Part shown: piece after piece, positions 1-6,790 of the stretch
Numbering within the stretch: position 1 is the stretch's first letter
Layout of the letters: each line of letters begins with the position of its first letter
DNA from: an uncultured Bacillaceae bacterium
GTDB taxonomy: Bacteria > Bacillota > Bacilli > Bacillales > Alkalibacillaceae
NCBI GenBank assembly: GCA_937983065.1
Contig: CALKAL010000103.1
Location: 1 to 26,833, forward strand
DNA: 26,833 bases
Reading direction: 5' to 3'
Position numbers and translations under genes: made by a program
The notes under the pieces: model-generated
What the model was told of the DNA's origin: nothing
Seen by the model: only the letters and a program-made list of their open reading frames with translations
Databases searched by the model: none

Positions 1-4
1 AATC

Positions 5-84
5 CGCGCATAAAATTGAAATTTCGCGCACAAATTCATAAAATCGCGCGTAAAACGAAAACTTCGAGCATAAAACTATAATCT
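5..84. repeat. Four imperfect 20-bp tandem repeat units
   Basis: Units start at 5, 25, 45 and 65. Each opens with CGCGC (CGAGC in the last unit), followed by an A-rich part close to AYAAAA and a variable AT-rich tail. The spacing is exactly 20 bp each time. The array lies just downstream of the kyn operon (minus strand) and may continue past the left edge of the window. No coding potential or clear terminator hairpin is visible here. The function is unknown; it could be a dispersed intergenic repeat or a protein-binding array. Confidence 0.7.
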
Positions 85-105
85 TTTTAAAAATATGTCA
101 TTTCA

Positions 106-1023
106 CTAGCTCACAATAAATTCAATCGCTTCTTCCAACTGATCAGTAAAATTTTCAGGGAAGAAGTGACCTAATCCTTCATTGACGATCAGTTTATAAG
201 GAAAGTTGCGTTCCCCAAAAAGTGCGACTAATTCCATCGTCTTCTCGTAAAAAGGGTCTTGATCCCCCGTAATGATACATCCTCTTATATGATCATTATT
301 TTGTAGCATCTTTTTAAATGACTCTAATTGTTGAATCGCAGGAATAACTGCTATAAAGCCCTTCGTATCCATCACTTGATTACTCAGACTCAGCTCCATC
401 GCCAATTTTCCACCTTGAGAAGCACCGGCAATAATAACATCCTTACTATTTTCATTAAATGTCTTAAACGTTTCATGAACATCTTTCATTGCTATGCTCG
501 GATCATCCCAGCAATACGCATTGTACTCAAATACTTGCGATGATTGGGGAAATCCGAAATGATATTTGTTTAGTAAATCATCGCTAAAAAAATAAGGTGC
601 GAAATCATTCACATTCGAACCACGCCAATGTAATGTAAATAAACCGATTTCAGACGTATTTTTTCCGTACGTAAATAGTTTAGAGGTTGATTCGTTATTA
701 GCCTGATCTAAAATACGTTGACATTCATCAACAATCTTTTTGAAATGATCGTTAGTTTGTAAAATAGTTAAGTCAGGATCCTGGATTAATCTTTGTGGAT
801 TCCACCAAATACCTTCTTGTAAAGCATCTCGAAGAACAGTCATTGCTTCATCAATTTTGTTCTGTAAAGCATACACACAAGTTCGCCAAAAATACGTTTT
901 TTCTTTCCTTTGTGGAAACGCTCGTTGGACAGTATCAATTATTAAATGAGCATCGTCATATTTGCCTTGCCCAACATGAGTAAAAAGATCATTTTGAAGC
1001 GCGACAAACTGAGATTCCGACAT
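106..1023 (-). CDS. Alpha/beta hydrolase with N-terminal helical (TPR-like) domain
   Basis: A cytoplasmic protein of 305 aa with no signal peptide. Residues 1-110 are helical and resemble tetratricopeptide-like repeats. From about 120 the protein is an alpha/beta hydrolase: nucleophile elbow GASQGG with Ser202, an acidic residue in TGDQDPF (Asp254 or Asp256), and His286 in GLGHFFP, so a Ser-Asp-His triad is present. It is the last gene of the kynU-kynB operon, beginning 21 nt after the kynB stop. The ATG at 1023 is preferred because AGGGGG lies 9 nt upstream; a TTG at 1041 would include that ribosome site in the reading frame. The substrate is unknown. Animal kynurenine formamidases are also alpha/beta hydrolases, so a role near KynB is conceivable, but no diagnostic motif shows it. 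Confidence 0.8.
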   Translation of the reverse strand: MSESQFVALQNDLFTHVGQGKYDDAHLIIDTVQRAFPQRKEKTYFWRTCVYALQNKIDEAMTVLRDALQEGIWWNPQRLIQDPDLTILQTNDHFKKIVDECQRILDQANNESTSKLFTYGKNTSEIGLFTLHWRGSNVNDFAPYFFSDDLLNKYHFGFPQSSQVFEYNAYCWDDPSIAMKDVHETFKTFNENSKDVIIAGASQGGKLAMELSLSNQVMDTKGFIAVIPAIQQLESFKKMLQNNDHIRGCIITGDQDPFYEKTMELVALFGERNFPYKLIVNEGLGHFFPENFTDQLEEAIEFIVS

Positions 1024-1044
1024 ATAGCTCAACCCCCTCAAAAT

Positions 1045-1665
1045 TTAATCAATCGTCTCCAACACCGCGCGAACGGGGCTACCATCCGCTCCTTCAATAA
1101 ATAAAGGCAAGGCGATGAGGCGGTATAGTCCTGGTTCAACATGGGATAACTTTAATCCTTCTAATATGTGAACACCATTTTCGTGTAAAGCGTGATGCGT
1201 GTCTAAAGTTTTGCTTTTTAACGGATCAACAGAAGGGAGGTCGACGCCTAAAAGCTCAATTCCTTTTTCTTTAAAAAATGCCCCTAATGCAGGATCTAGA
1301 AACGGAATGTCTTCGGGAAAGGCAGTTTCATCAGTCCACGATTCTGTTTTTAATATGACTCTACGGACTCCTTCAAATGGGTAATCCGCCAAATCCGCGA
1401 CATGAATCTCTTCCTTCTTTGAAACATCAACAACTAATGCGTCACCGATAAAAACATCTAACGGTATTTCGTCCAGTTTCGCCCCGTCTGAATTAAAATG
1501 AAAGGGAGCATCGACATGGGTTGCGGTATGGCAGCTCGTCGTTATTTGTCCGATGTTTGCAGATCCCGATTGTTCCTTTGTCAACGTTAACGAATATGAA
1601 AAACGGGTGTCACCAGGCCAATTTGGCGTTTCATCGTTTAATTTCCGTGATATATCGATTATCAT
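1045..1665 (-). CDS. kynB: Kynurenine formamidase (arylformamidase)
   Basis: Hydrolyses N-formyl-L-kynurenine to kynurenine and formate, the second step of tryptophan breakdown. The 206-aa length fits the bacterial cyclase-type (KynB) family. The metal-binding motif is visible as HTATHVD with His46, His50 and Asp52, followed by APFHF; the N-terminus (MIIDISRKLNDETPNWPGD) and the late GVDLPSVDP stretch are also typical. The start at 1665 has a strong AAGGAGGAG site, which overlaps the kynU stop codon region, so kynU and kynB are tightly coupled in one operon. A metal-dependent hydrolase of the same fold acting on another amide cannot be fully excluded, but the kynU neighbour makes KynB very likely. 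Confidence 0.93.
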   Translation of the reverse strand: MIIDISRKLNDETPNWPGDTRFSYSLTLTKEQSGSANIGQITTSCHTATHVDAPFHFNSDGAKLDEIPLDVFIGDALVVDVSKKEEIHVADLADYPFEGVRRVILKTESWTDETAFPEDIPFLDPALGAFFKEKGIELLGVDLPSVDPLKSKTLDTHHALHENGVHILEGLKLSHVEPGLYRLIALPLFIEGADGSPVRAVLETID

Positions 1666-1676
1666 TTTTCTCCTCC

Positions 1677-2951
1677 TTAGGCGATAATATCGCGTTCATT
1701 TTTATAGTTTTTATAAAGTTCATCATCCATAATTTTTTTAATCGTCATGACAGTATTAAAAATATCCTCATAAGACACATAAAAAACAACGGGTGCCAGG
1801 CGAATGACGTTAGGTGCGCGAAAATCTGGAATGACGTGATGGTCTTTCAACGCTTTACAAATACTCGCAGCCTCATCGTGTTCTAAAGAAACATGTCCGC
1901 CACGACGTTCGTCTTCGAGTGGGTTTCCAATCGTAAAACCGTACCCGCTTAAATAATGATTCACTAAATCCATTAAGTACTCGGTCCGTTTCAGGGAATG
2001 TTTTCTCACATTTTCAATTCCAACCTCTTCAAACAACTCGAGGGAGCCGATCAATGGTGCGAGACTGAGTACATGTGGCGTACCAATTTGATATGCGCCT
2101 GCTGTTTCGGCTGGAGTAAATTGATGCTCCATATCAAATTGCTTCGTTTTATTTGAGCCGAACCAGCCCGCAAGTCCAGGCGTTTGGCCAAAATGTTTTT
2201 CGTGAACGAACAATCCAGCAACGCCCCCTGGTCCGTTATTCATATATTTGTAATGGCACCAAAAGGCAAAATCAACCCCATCTTCGTGAAAATGGTGGGG
2301 GATAGCGCCGACGGAATGACAGCCGTCAAAGCCAATTGGAATCCCTCTTTTATGCGCTTCTTCGGTCAATCGCTTAATGTTGAGCAATTGCCCACTCCGA
2401 TAAAGAACAGTCGGTAAAATAATTAACGCCACATCATCCTTCATCGCGGCGATAATATCTTCTTCATCAATCGTGCGCCCATCCCGACTTTTCACCCGAA
2501 TTAAATGGTCATTAGGATCGAATCCGTGTAACCGTAAATGACTTTTCATCGCATAAATATCGGAAGGAAAGTTCAGTTCATCCGCTAAAATTTTCGTCTT
2601 TTTTTCAGTCGGTTTATAAAAGGTTGCTAACAGCTGATGTAAATTAGACGTCGTAGACCCAGTTGCGACGACTTCTTCTTTCTTAGCGCCGACAAACGGG
2701 GCAACTCTCTCTCCAATTTGTTCGGATAAATAAAACCACGGCATGTCTCCCTTTGTCCAACCATCAATGGCGTACTGTTTCCATGAGTCAACTAATTTAA
2801 AAATGGCTGATTCCGCTTTTTTTGATAACAACCCTAAGGAATTGCCATCCATATAAATTAGATTTTCTTGCAAATAAAATTCTTTTTTATAATTTTTGAA
2901 GAAATCATTTTCATCTCGTTTTTTTGCGAAAGTGAGGCTAGGATTAAACAT
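1677..2951 (-). CDS. kynU: Kynureninase
   Basis: A PLP enzyme that cleaves L-kynurenine to anthranilate and L-alanine; 424 aa, the usual size. Family landmarks are LIYMDGNSLG near residue 31, GSTTSNLHQLL near 98, FDGCHSVGA with Asp209 (expected to pair with the pyridine nitrogen), and the PLP-lysine segment HYKYMNNGPGG with Lys235. It is first in a minus-strand operon with kynB and a hydrolase. AAGGAGGAA lies 9 nt before the ATG at 2951. The kynA dioxygenase that would make the substrate is not beside it, so N-formylkynurenine must come from kynA elsewhere or from uptake. The product anthranilate could feed tryptophan synthesis. Confidence 0.95.
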   Translation of the reverse strand: MFNPSLTFAKKRDENDFFKNYKKEFYLQENLIYMDGNSLGLLSKKAESAIFKLVDSWKQYAIDGWTKGDMPWFYLSEQIGERVAPFVGAKKEEVVATGSTTSNLHQLLATFYKPTEKKTKILADELNFPSDIYAMKSHLRLHGFDPNDHLIRVKSRDGRTIDEEDIIAAMKDDVALIILPTVLYRSGQLLNIKRLTEEAHKRGIPIGFDGCHSVGAIPHHFHEDGVDFAFWCHYKYMNNGPGGVAGLFVHEKHFGQTPGLAGWFGSNKTKQFDMEHQFTPAETAGAYQIGTPHVLSLAPLIGSLELFEEVGIENVRKHSLKRTEYLMDLVNHYLSGYGFTIGNPLEDERRGGHVSLEHDEAASICKALKDHHVIPDFRAPNVIRLAPVVFYVSYEDIFNTVMTIKKIMDDELYKNYKNERDIIA

Positions 2952-2974
2952 TATAAATTCCTCCTTTTAAAAAA

Positions 2975-2983
2975 ACTATACCA
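2975..2983 (-). promoter_or_regulatory. Extended -10 promoter for the kyn operon
   Basis: Reading the minus strand, TGGTATAGT is a TGn-extended -10 box 24 nt upstream of the kynU start. No good -35 is seen at the expected distance. The predicted start point leaves a short leader containing the ribosome site. Confidence 0.5.
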
Positions 2984-3027
2984 TATTCGTTTCAGGATAA
3001 GAATAACTCTATCAATCTGACAAAATA

Positions 3028-3036
3028 TGATATAAT
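3028..3036 (+). promoter_or_regulatory. Extended -10 promoter for the lytic transglycosylase
   Basis: TGATATAAT is a perfect TATAAT with a TGn extension. The start point would fall near 3043, after an in-frame TTG at 3039, which supports the ATG at 3066 as the start. It is back to back with the kynU promoter in a 114-bp gap. Confidence 0.6.
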
Positions 3037-3065
3037 ATTTGTTAAGTGTACAAGGGGTGAGTCGG

Positions 3066-3698
3066 ATGCTTTATTTAAATGAAGACATATTAAAATATCA
3101 CCAATCTTTAATTGGTAGAACGAATATTTTATCGGAAAATCTTGCAAGGGTAGGGCAGGATCCTGTACATACGATGTTTCAAAATTTATTGCAAATGCAA
3201 TTGCAAAGTTATATGAGTGATCCGTCCATGAGAGAAACAAGTTTACCAGGGATGTCGAATTCAATGACAGCTCCGACGACGTTACAATTATCACCAGCGT
3301 ATTTTTCCGTTCAAGAACAAATTAAAGTGAATGATAGTGACATCGACTCGTTAATTAATCGGGCATCAGACAAACATGGTATCGATGCAAATTTGATTCG
3401 AAAAGTCATTCAAGTGGAGTCGAATTTTAATCCGAATGCAGTGAGCTCTGCAGGCGCAAGTGGACTGATGCAGCTCATGCCGAATACAGCTAAAATGCTC
3501 GGGGTTAATAATATTTTTGACCCATGGGAAAATATTAACGGCGGTACACAATATTTAAAAGATATGCTTAATCGATATGACGGCAATCTCGTTCTCGCGT
3601 TAGCAGCGTACAATGCAGGGCCAGGGAACGTGGATAAATATGGGGGAATTCCTCCATTTGAAGAGACACAAAATTATGTAAGAAAAATATTAGGATAA
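3066..3698 (+). CDS. Lytic transglycosylase, SLT (Slt70/MltE-like) domain
   Basis: A peptidoglycan-cleaving enzyme of 210 aa. The C-terminal half (about 93-210) is an SLT domain: catalytic Glu118 in QVESNFNP, GLMQLMP at 133-139, and AYNAGPGNV at 181-189. The N-terminal 90 residues are low in motifs, with no signal peptide or transmembrane helix visible. This resembles B. subtilis YjbJ (CwlQ), which also lacks a classical leader, so its route to the wall is unclear. AAGGGGTGAG precedes the ATG at 3066; an upstream TTG at 3039 lies before the predicted transcription start. It is a single-gene unit ending in its own terminator. Confidence 0.88.
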   Translation: MLYLNEDILKYHQSLIGRTNILSENLARVGQDPVHTMFQNLLQMQLQSYMSDPSMRETSLPGMSNSMTAPTTLQLSPAYFSVQEQIKVNDSDIDSLINRASDKHGIDANLIRKVIQVESNFNPNAVSSAGASGLMQLMPNTAKMLGVNNIFDPWENINGGTQYLKDMLNRYDGNLVLALAAYNAGPGNVDKYGGIPPFEETQNYVRKILG

Positions 3699-3703
3699 AA
3701 TAG

Positions 3704-3731
3704 ACGTGGGGTTCATAGACTCCACGTTTTA
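3704..3731 (+). terminator. Intrinsic terminator of the transglycosylase gene
   Basis: A 9-bp stem ACGTGGGGT / ACTCCACGT (one G-U pair) with a 6-nt loop is followed by a T-rich run. It begins 5 nt after the stop codon. Confidence 0.8.
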
Positions 3732-3767
3732 TATTTTTCAATTAGGATAAAAGGGTAGAGATGAAAA

Positions 3768-3805
3768 AAGCGTAGTTTCCCACTATAAAAGGGTAAACTA
3801 CGCTT
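3768..3805 (-). terminator. Intrinsic terminator of megL, probably bidirectional
   Basis: Stem AAGCGTAGTTT / AAACTACGCTT of 11 bp, with an inner CCC/GGG pair. On the minus strand it is followed by a run of six T, as expected for the end of megL; on the plus strand it is followed by TCGTTTTT and may also stop read-through from the transglycosylase. Confidence 0.85.
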
Positions 3806-3810
3806 CGTTT

Positions 3811-5010
3811 TTATATATTAACTTTCGCCCCAGCTAATTTATTTAAGCTTTGATTAATATCCTCCCAAATGTCCTCCCATGCTTCAAGCCCACAAGACAT
3901 ACGGATAAGAGTATCTGAAATCCCCATCTTTTTCCGCTCCTCAGGGGGAACGACAGCATGAGTCATCGTTGCTGGGTGCTGAATAATTGACTCCGCATCT
4001 CCTAAACTGACGGCAATTTTCACAAAGGAAAGTTCGTTTAAAAAGGCTTGTGCATCTTTCTTAGTTCCGTCAATCTCAAAGGATATGACCCCCGCACCAA
4101 GTCGCATCTGTTTTTTCGCAATAGCGTAATCAGGATTATCGGAATCAAATGGATAATAAACTTTTTTCACCATCGGATGGTTTTTCAGCTGTTCGGTCAC
4201 TTTTTCCGCATTGAGAGAATGACGGTCCATGCGAATCGGTAACGTTTTTAATCCTCTTAGTAGCAACCAAGCATCAAAAGGTGAAATCGTCCCGCCGATA
4301 TCCTTTTGCGTTGTCATTGCCATACTTTGAATAAAATCCTTTTTCCCAACGACAAGCCCAGCAATGACATCACCGTGGCCACCGATATATTTTGTCGCAC
4401 TATGGATGATGATATCACAACCGAGTTCAATCGGTCGTTGAATATAAGGACTTGAAAAAGTATTATCAACAACGACAGGGATATTATGTTCTTTCGCCAC
4501 TTTTGCAACCATTTCTAAGTCAATCATTTTCATCGTTGGATTAATCGGTGTTTCTAAATAAATCATCGCGGTTTCTGGTTTAATTGCTTGGCGAATTTCT
4601 TCTTCCGTCGCCATATCGATGTAGTCTGATTCAATAAAATATTTCTCTCTTAACATCGAAAATAGGCCGAACGTACAACCATACAATCCTTTCGAGCATA
4701 AAATATGATCGTGCGCTTTCGTTAGAGCAATGACTGTCGCTGATACGGCAGCCATTCCAGAAGAGAACGCCAAACCAGCTTCTCCTTTTTCTAAAACGGC
4801 AATTCTCTCTTCCAACGCTTTGACAGTCGGGTTACCTAAACGGGTATAAATAAAACCTTCTTCCTCACCAGCAAATCGGTTTTCCCCTTGTTCTGCTGTA
4901 TCAAAAGTAAATGTAGAAGTTTGATAAATCGGAGTTGATAAGCTACCAAAATGATCTTTAGAGTCGTAACCGAAATGCACGACATCTGTTTCGAATTTCC
5001 TTTCACTCAT
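3811..5010 (-). CDS. megL: Methionine gamma-lyase
   Basis: A PLP enzyme of the Cys/Met metabolism family, 399 aa, predicted to split L-methionine into methanethiol, 2-oxobutyrate and ammonia. PLP contacts are seen: Tyr55 and Arg57 in YTRLGNP, SSGMAA at 83-88, Tyr110, Asp182 in VVVDNTF, and Lys207 in HSATKYIGGHGD. The key discriminator is Cys112 in LYGCTFG, matching the catalytic cysteine of Pseudomonas methionine gamma-lyase; cystathionine gamma-lyases usually have glycine there (LYGGT). SLGDAESIIQHPATMTH near residue 330 is shared by the family. AAAGGGGG precedes the ATG. It is transcribed alone from a promoter about 170 nt upstream with a CcpA cre site. Cystathionine gamma-lyase activity is the main alternative. 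Confidence 0.87.
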   Translation of the reverse strand: MSERKFETDVVHFGYDSKDHFGSLSTPIYQTSTFTFDTAEQGENRFAGEEEGFIYTRLGNPTVKALEERIAVLEKGEAGLAFSSGMAAVSATVIALTKAHDHILCSKGLYGCTFGLFSMLREKYFIESDYIDMATEEEIRQAIKPETAMIYLETPINPTMKMIDLEMVAKVAKEHNIPVVVDNTFSSPYIQRPIELGCDIIIHSATKYIGGHGDVIAGLVVGKKDFIQSMAMTTQKDIGGTISPFDAWLLLRGLKTLPIRMDRHSLNAEKVTEQLKNHPMVKKVYYPFDSDNPDYAIAKKQMRLGAGVISFEIDGTKKDAQAFLNELSFVKIAVSLGDAESIIQHPATMTHAVVPPEERKKMGISDTLIRMSCGLEAWEDIWEDINQSLNKLAGAKVNI

Positions 5011-5177
5011 TGGAAGTCCCCCTTTTAATCATGATTACTTCCTTTTACGGATAAGAAAAAGATAAAGGAAATCTTGCGTCGAACATAATTTCGTTGTTCC
5101 GTAAAGGTCGTATTTGTTATAAAAATTATTGCGAACAAGTCGCATCTTTATTGTAACATAAAAATGTAAGCGCTTTC
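5011..5177 (-). other. Long 5' leader of megL, no known riboswitch recognised
   Basis: About 165 nt separate the predicted start point (near 5177) from the megL start codon. The RNA can form a small TGCGA...TCGCA hairpin (plus-strand 5129-5143) and a weak CCTTTA...TAAAAGG pairing. I found no S-box (SAM) or T-box signature and no terminator with a U-run before the gene. Confidence 0.4.
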
Positions 5178-5178
5178 T
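5165..5178. promoter_or_regulatory. CcpA binding site (cre) at the megL start point
   Basis: TGTAAGCGCTTTCT fits every position of the consensus TGWAARCGYTWWCW. It lies directly downstream of the megL -10 box, covering the predicted start point. In that position CcpA normally represses, so carbon catabolite repression is inferred. Confidence 0.75.
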
Positions 5179-5183
5179 TTTTT

Positions 5184-5212
5184 ATTATATGGTTTTTTAA
5201 AAGGAATGACAA
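5184..5212 (-). promoter_or_regulatory. Sigma-A promoter of megL
   Basis: On the minus strand: -35 TTGTCA (5207-5212), 17-bp spacer, -10 TATAAT (5184-5189). One mismatch to the full consensus. Confidence 0.8.
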
Positions 5213-5244
5213 AAGTACGAGGAGGATATAAAAATCCCCCACAT

Positions 5245-5268
5245 AAAAAAGCCTAGCACTTGCTAGAC
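5245..5268 (-). terminator. Intrinsic terminator of rarD
   Basis: On the minus strand the arms GTCTAGCA and TGCTAGGC are followed by six T. The apparent 2-nt loop means the top pairs open in practice. It lies 101 nt beyond the rarD stop. The stretch 5269-5368 between them shows no gene or other motif. Confidence 0.7.
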
Positions 5269-5368
5269 CCATTTTTTAAAAAAATATGAATGGTAAAATG
5301 CGATTTTAACTAGTTTATCTAAGAAAACTTGAATTGTGCCATCACATCGTCAAAGGGCTTAACCCCAC

Positions 5369-6268
5369 TCACTTATTTTCCCCCTGATTATGTCGCAATA
5401 ATTTTACCCGTTCAAAGGAATATAAAATTAATCCCGTCCAAATAAGAATAAACGTAACGACATGAGCGGAAGTGAACGGTTCATTGAATAAAAAGACACC
5501 GAAAAGTAGCATCAATGTTGGTGCGATGTATTGTAAAAATCCGATTAAAGATAATGGAATTCTTAATGCACCTTGGGCAAACAATAATAATGGAATAGCC
5601 GTAACTGCACCTGCACCAAATAAAATAAGTCCATCAAAGGATAAACTAAACGAGCTATCTCCTTGCCACGTTAAATAACAGATGTAAATAAGCGCAATGG
5701 GTGCTACGATTAACGTTTCAATCGCTAAACCGTTGACAGCATTTAAATTGACTATTTTTTTAATTAATCCGTATAAGGCAAAAGTGACTGCTAAAAAGAG
5801 GGCTGCCCATGGAAAAACTCCTGACTGTACCGTTAAATAAATGACACCTAAAAAAGCAAGCCCAATCGCAACCCATTGATTTTTTGAAAAACGTTCTTTT
5901 AAAAATATGTATCCGAACAAAATACTAATGAGAGGATTAATATAATAGCCTAAGCTTGCATCAAGCACTCGATCCGTATTAACGGCCCAAATATAAGTTC
6001 CCCAGTTTAAACTAATAATAATGGAAGCGACTGTAATTCCGATAAACGCTTTTTTATGTTTCAATAAATTTTTTAATTCTTGAATAAAAATATGCCATCG
6101 ACGAATGATTAAAACGACAAATAACATAAAAACAAAAGACCAAAGCACCCGGTGAGCTAATATTTCCCACGGTGGTATCGTTTCAATCAGTTTCCAGTAA
6201 AGCGGTAAGATACCCCACATGACGTATGCGCCAACGCCGTATAAGATACCAATTTTCTCTTGGTTCAC
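5369..6268 (-). CDS. rarD: EamA-family transporter RarD
   Basis: An inner-membrane transporter of the drug/metabolite superfamily, 299 aa with about ten hydrophobic segments and two EamA repeats. The N-terminal GVGAYVMWGILPLYWKLI and the following EILAHRVLWSF are hallmarks of the RarD subgroup (first described as chloramphenicol-sensitivity protein). The substrate is not known; some family members export amino acids or metabolites. The GTG at 6268 is preferred because GGAAGAG lies just upstream; a TTG at 6286 would put that site inside the reading frame. It is divergent from the HesB-like gene. A possible link to the amino-acid pathways nearby is only positional. Confidence 0.85.
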   Translation of the reverse strand: MNQEKIGILYGVGAYVMWGILPLYWKLIETIPPWEILAHRVLWSFVFMLFVVLIIRRWHIFIQELKNLLKHKKAFIGITVASIIISLNWGTYIWAVNTDRVLDASLGYYINPLISILFGYIFLKERFSKNQWVAIGLAFLGVIYLTVQSGVFPWAALFLAVTFALYGLIKKIVNLNAVNGLAIETLIVAPIALIYICYLTWQGDSSFSLSFDGLILFGAGAVTAIPLLLFAQGALRIPLSLIGFLQYIAPTLMLLFGVFLFNEPFTSAHVVTFILIWTGLILYSFERVKLLRHNQGENK

Positions 6269-6357
6269 GATAATCTCTTCCTTCAATATTGATGGTTAAA
6301 TATTAGGCTAAATTGTGAAAACTTGCAATCTCGTTGCTTAACGGTGAACCTCATTAG

Positions 6358-6386
6358 TTGTTGTCTTCCTTTCGTTTAGATAAACT
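6358..6386 (+). promoter_or_regulatory. Possible sigma-A promoter for the HesB-like gene
   Basis: TTGTTG (6358-6363), 17-bp spacer, TAAACT (6381-6386). Both boxes depart from consensus, so this is only a candidate. Confidence 0.35.
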
Positions 6387-6417
6387 GAAAATAGATCGAT
6401 AAGGAGGTTTTTCTCAC

Positions 6418-6708
6418 ATGAACATTCATATAACAGATGAAGCGGTTGACTGGTTTATTGAAGAATTAGATTTAGAAGCGGGAAGTGCGATTCGCTTTTT
6501 TGCGAAATATGGAGGTAACAGTGTGTTTCAAAGTGGATTTACAATCGGAATGACAATTGGTGAGGCGAACAAGGCCGCTGCTGAAATTACGTTAAAAGAC
6601 ATTAAATTTCAAGTGGACGAACAAGATTTATGGTTTTTTAATGATGAGGATTTATATATTTATTTAAATAATGATGAAGTTGCTTATTCAAATGAACCGA
6701 ATGAATAA
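6418..6708 (+). CDS. HesB/IscA-like small protein without cysteines
   Basis: A 96-aa cytoplasmic protein. The fold signature is HesB-like: N-terminal ITDEAVDWFIEEL, then RFFAKYGGNS, a GFTIGMTIGE strand and a late FQVDEQDLWFFNDEDL segment. It resembles Bacillus proteins annotated HesB/YadR/YfhF family (YneR type). True A-type Fe-S carriers have three conserved cysteines; this protein has none, so it cannot bind a cluster in the usual way. The function is unknown. AAGGAGG lies 9 nt before the ATG. It precedes typA, which has its own promoter, so the two need not be one operon. Confidence 0.78.
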   Translation: MNIHITDEAVDWFIEELDLEAGSAIRFFAKYGGNSVFQSGFTIGMTIGEANKAAAEITLKDIKFQVDEQDLWFFNDEDLYIYLNNDEVAYSNEPNE

Positions 6709-6739
6709 TTTAAAAAAATCGTTACGACCGCTCCTTTTT

Positions 6740-6748
6740 TGCTATAAT
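6740..6748 (+). promoter_or_regulatory. Extended -10 promoter of typA
   Basis: TGCTATAAT is a perfect TATAAT with a TGn extension, 43 nt before the typA start. No good -35 box is present at 16-18 bp. Confidence 0.6.
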
Positions 6749-6790
6749 AGTATGGTTGAAAAAGACAGATTAGAATAGGGAGTGTCACCT

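Noticed and set aside
5..84. Left-edge repeats as a CRISPR array
   Set aside because: The units are contiguous at 20 bp with no unique spacers of CRISPR length, and no cas genes are present.
1199..1886. Plus-strand open frames opposite kynB and kynU
   Set aside because: They lack ribosome sites and family features; both regions are fully explained by the minus-strand genes.
3039..3065. TTG start for the lytic transglycosylase at 3039
   Set aside because: It is upstream of the predicted transcription start, and the ribosome site would lie within the coding sequence.
5011..5177. S-box or T-box riboswitch upstream of megL
   Set aside because: Neither the conserved S-box core nor the T-box sequence was found, and there is no terminator hairpin with a U-run before the gene.
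5206..5256. A 16-codon plus-strand open frame starting ATGACAAAAGTA
   Set aside because: It overlaps the megL -35 box and ends in the rarD terminator; the AAGG before it is too close to the ATG to serve as a ribosome site.
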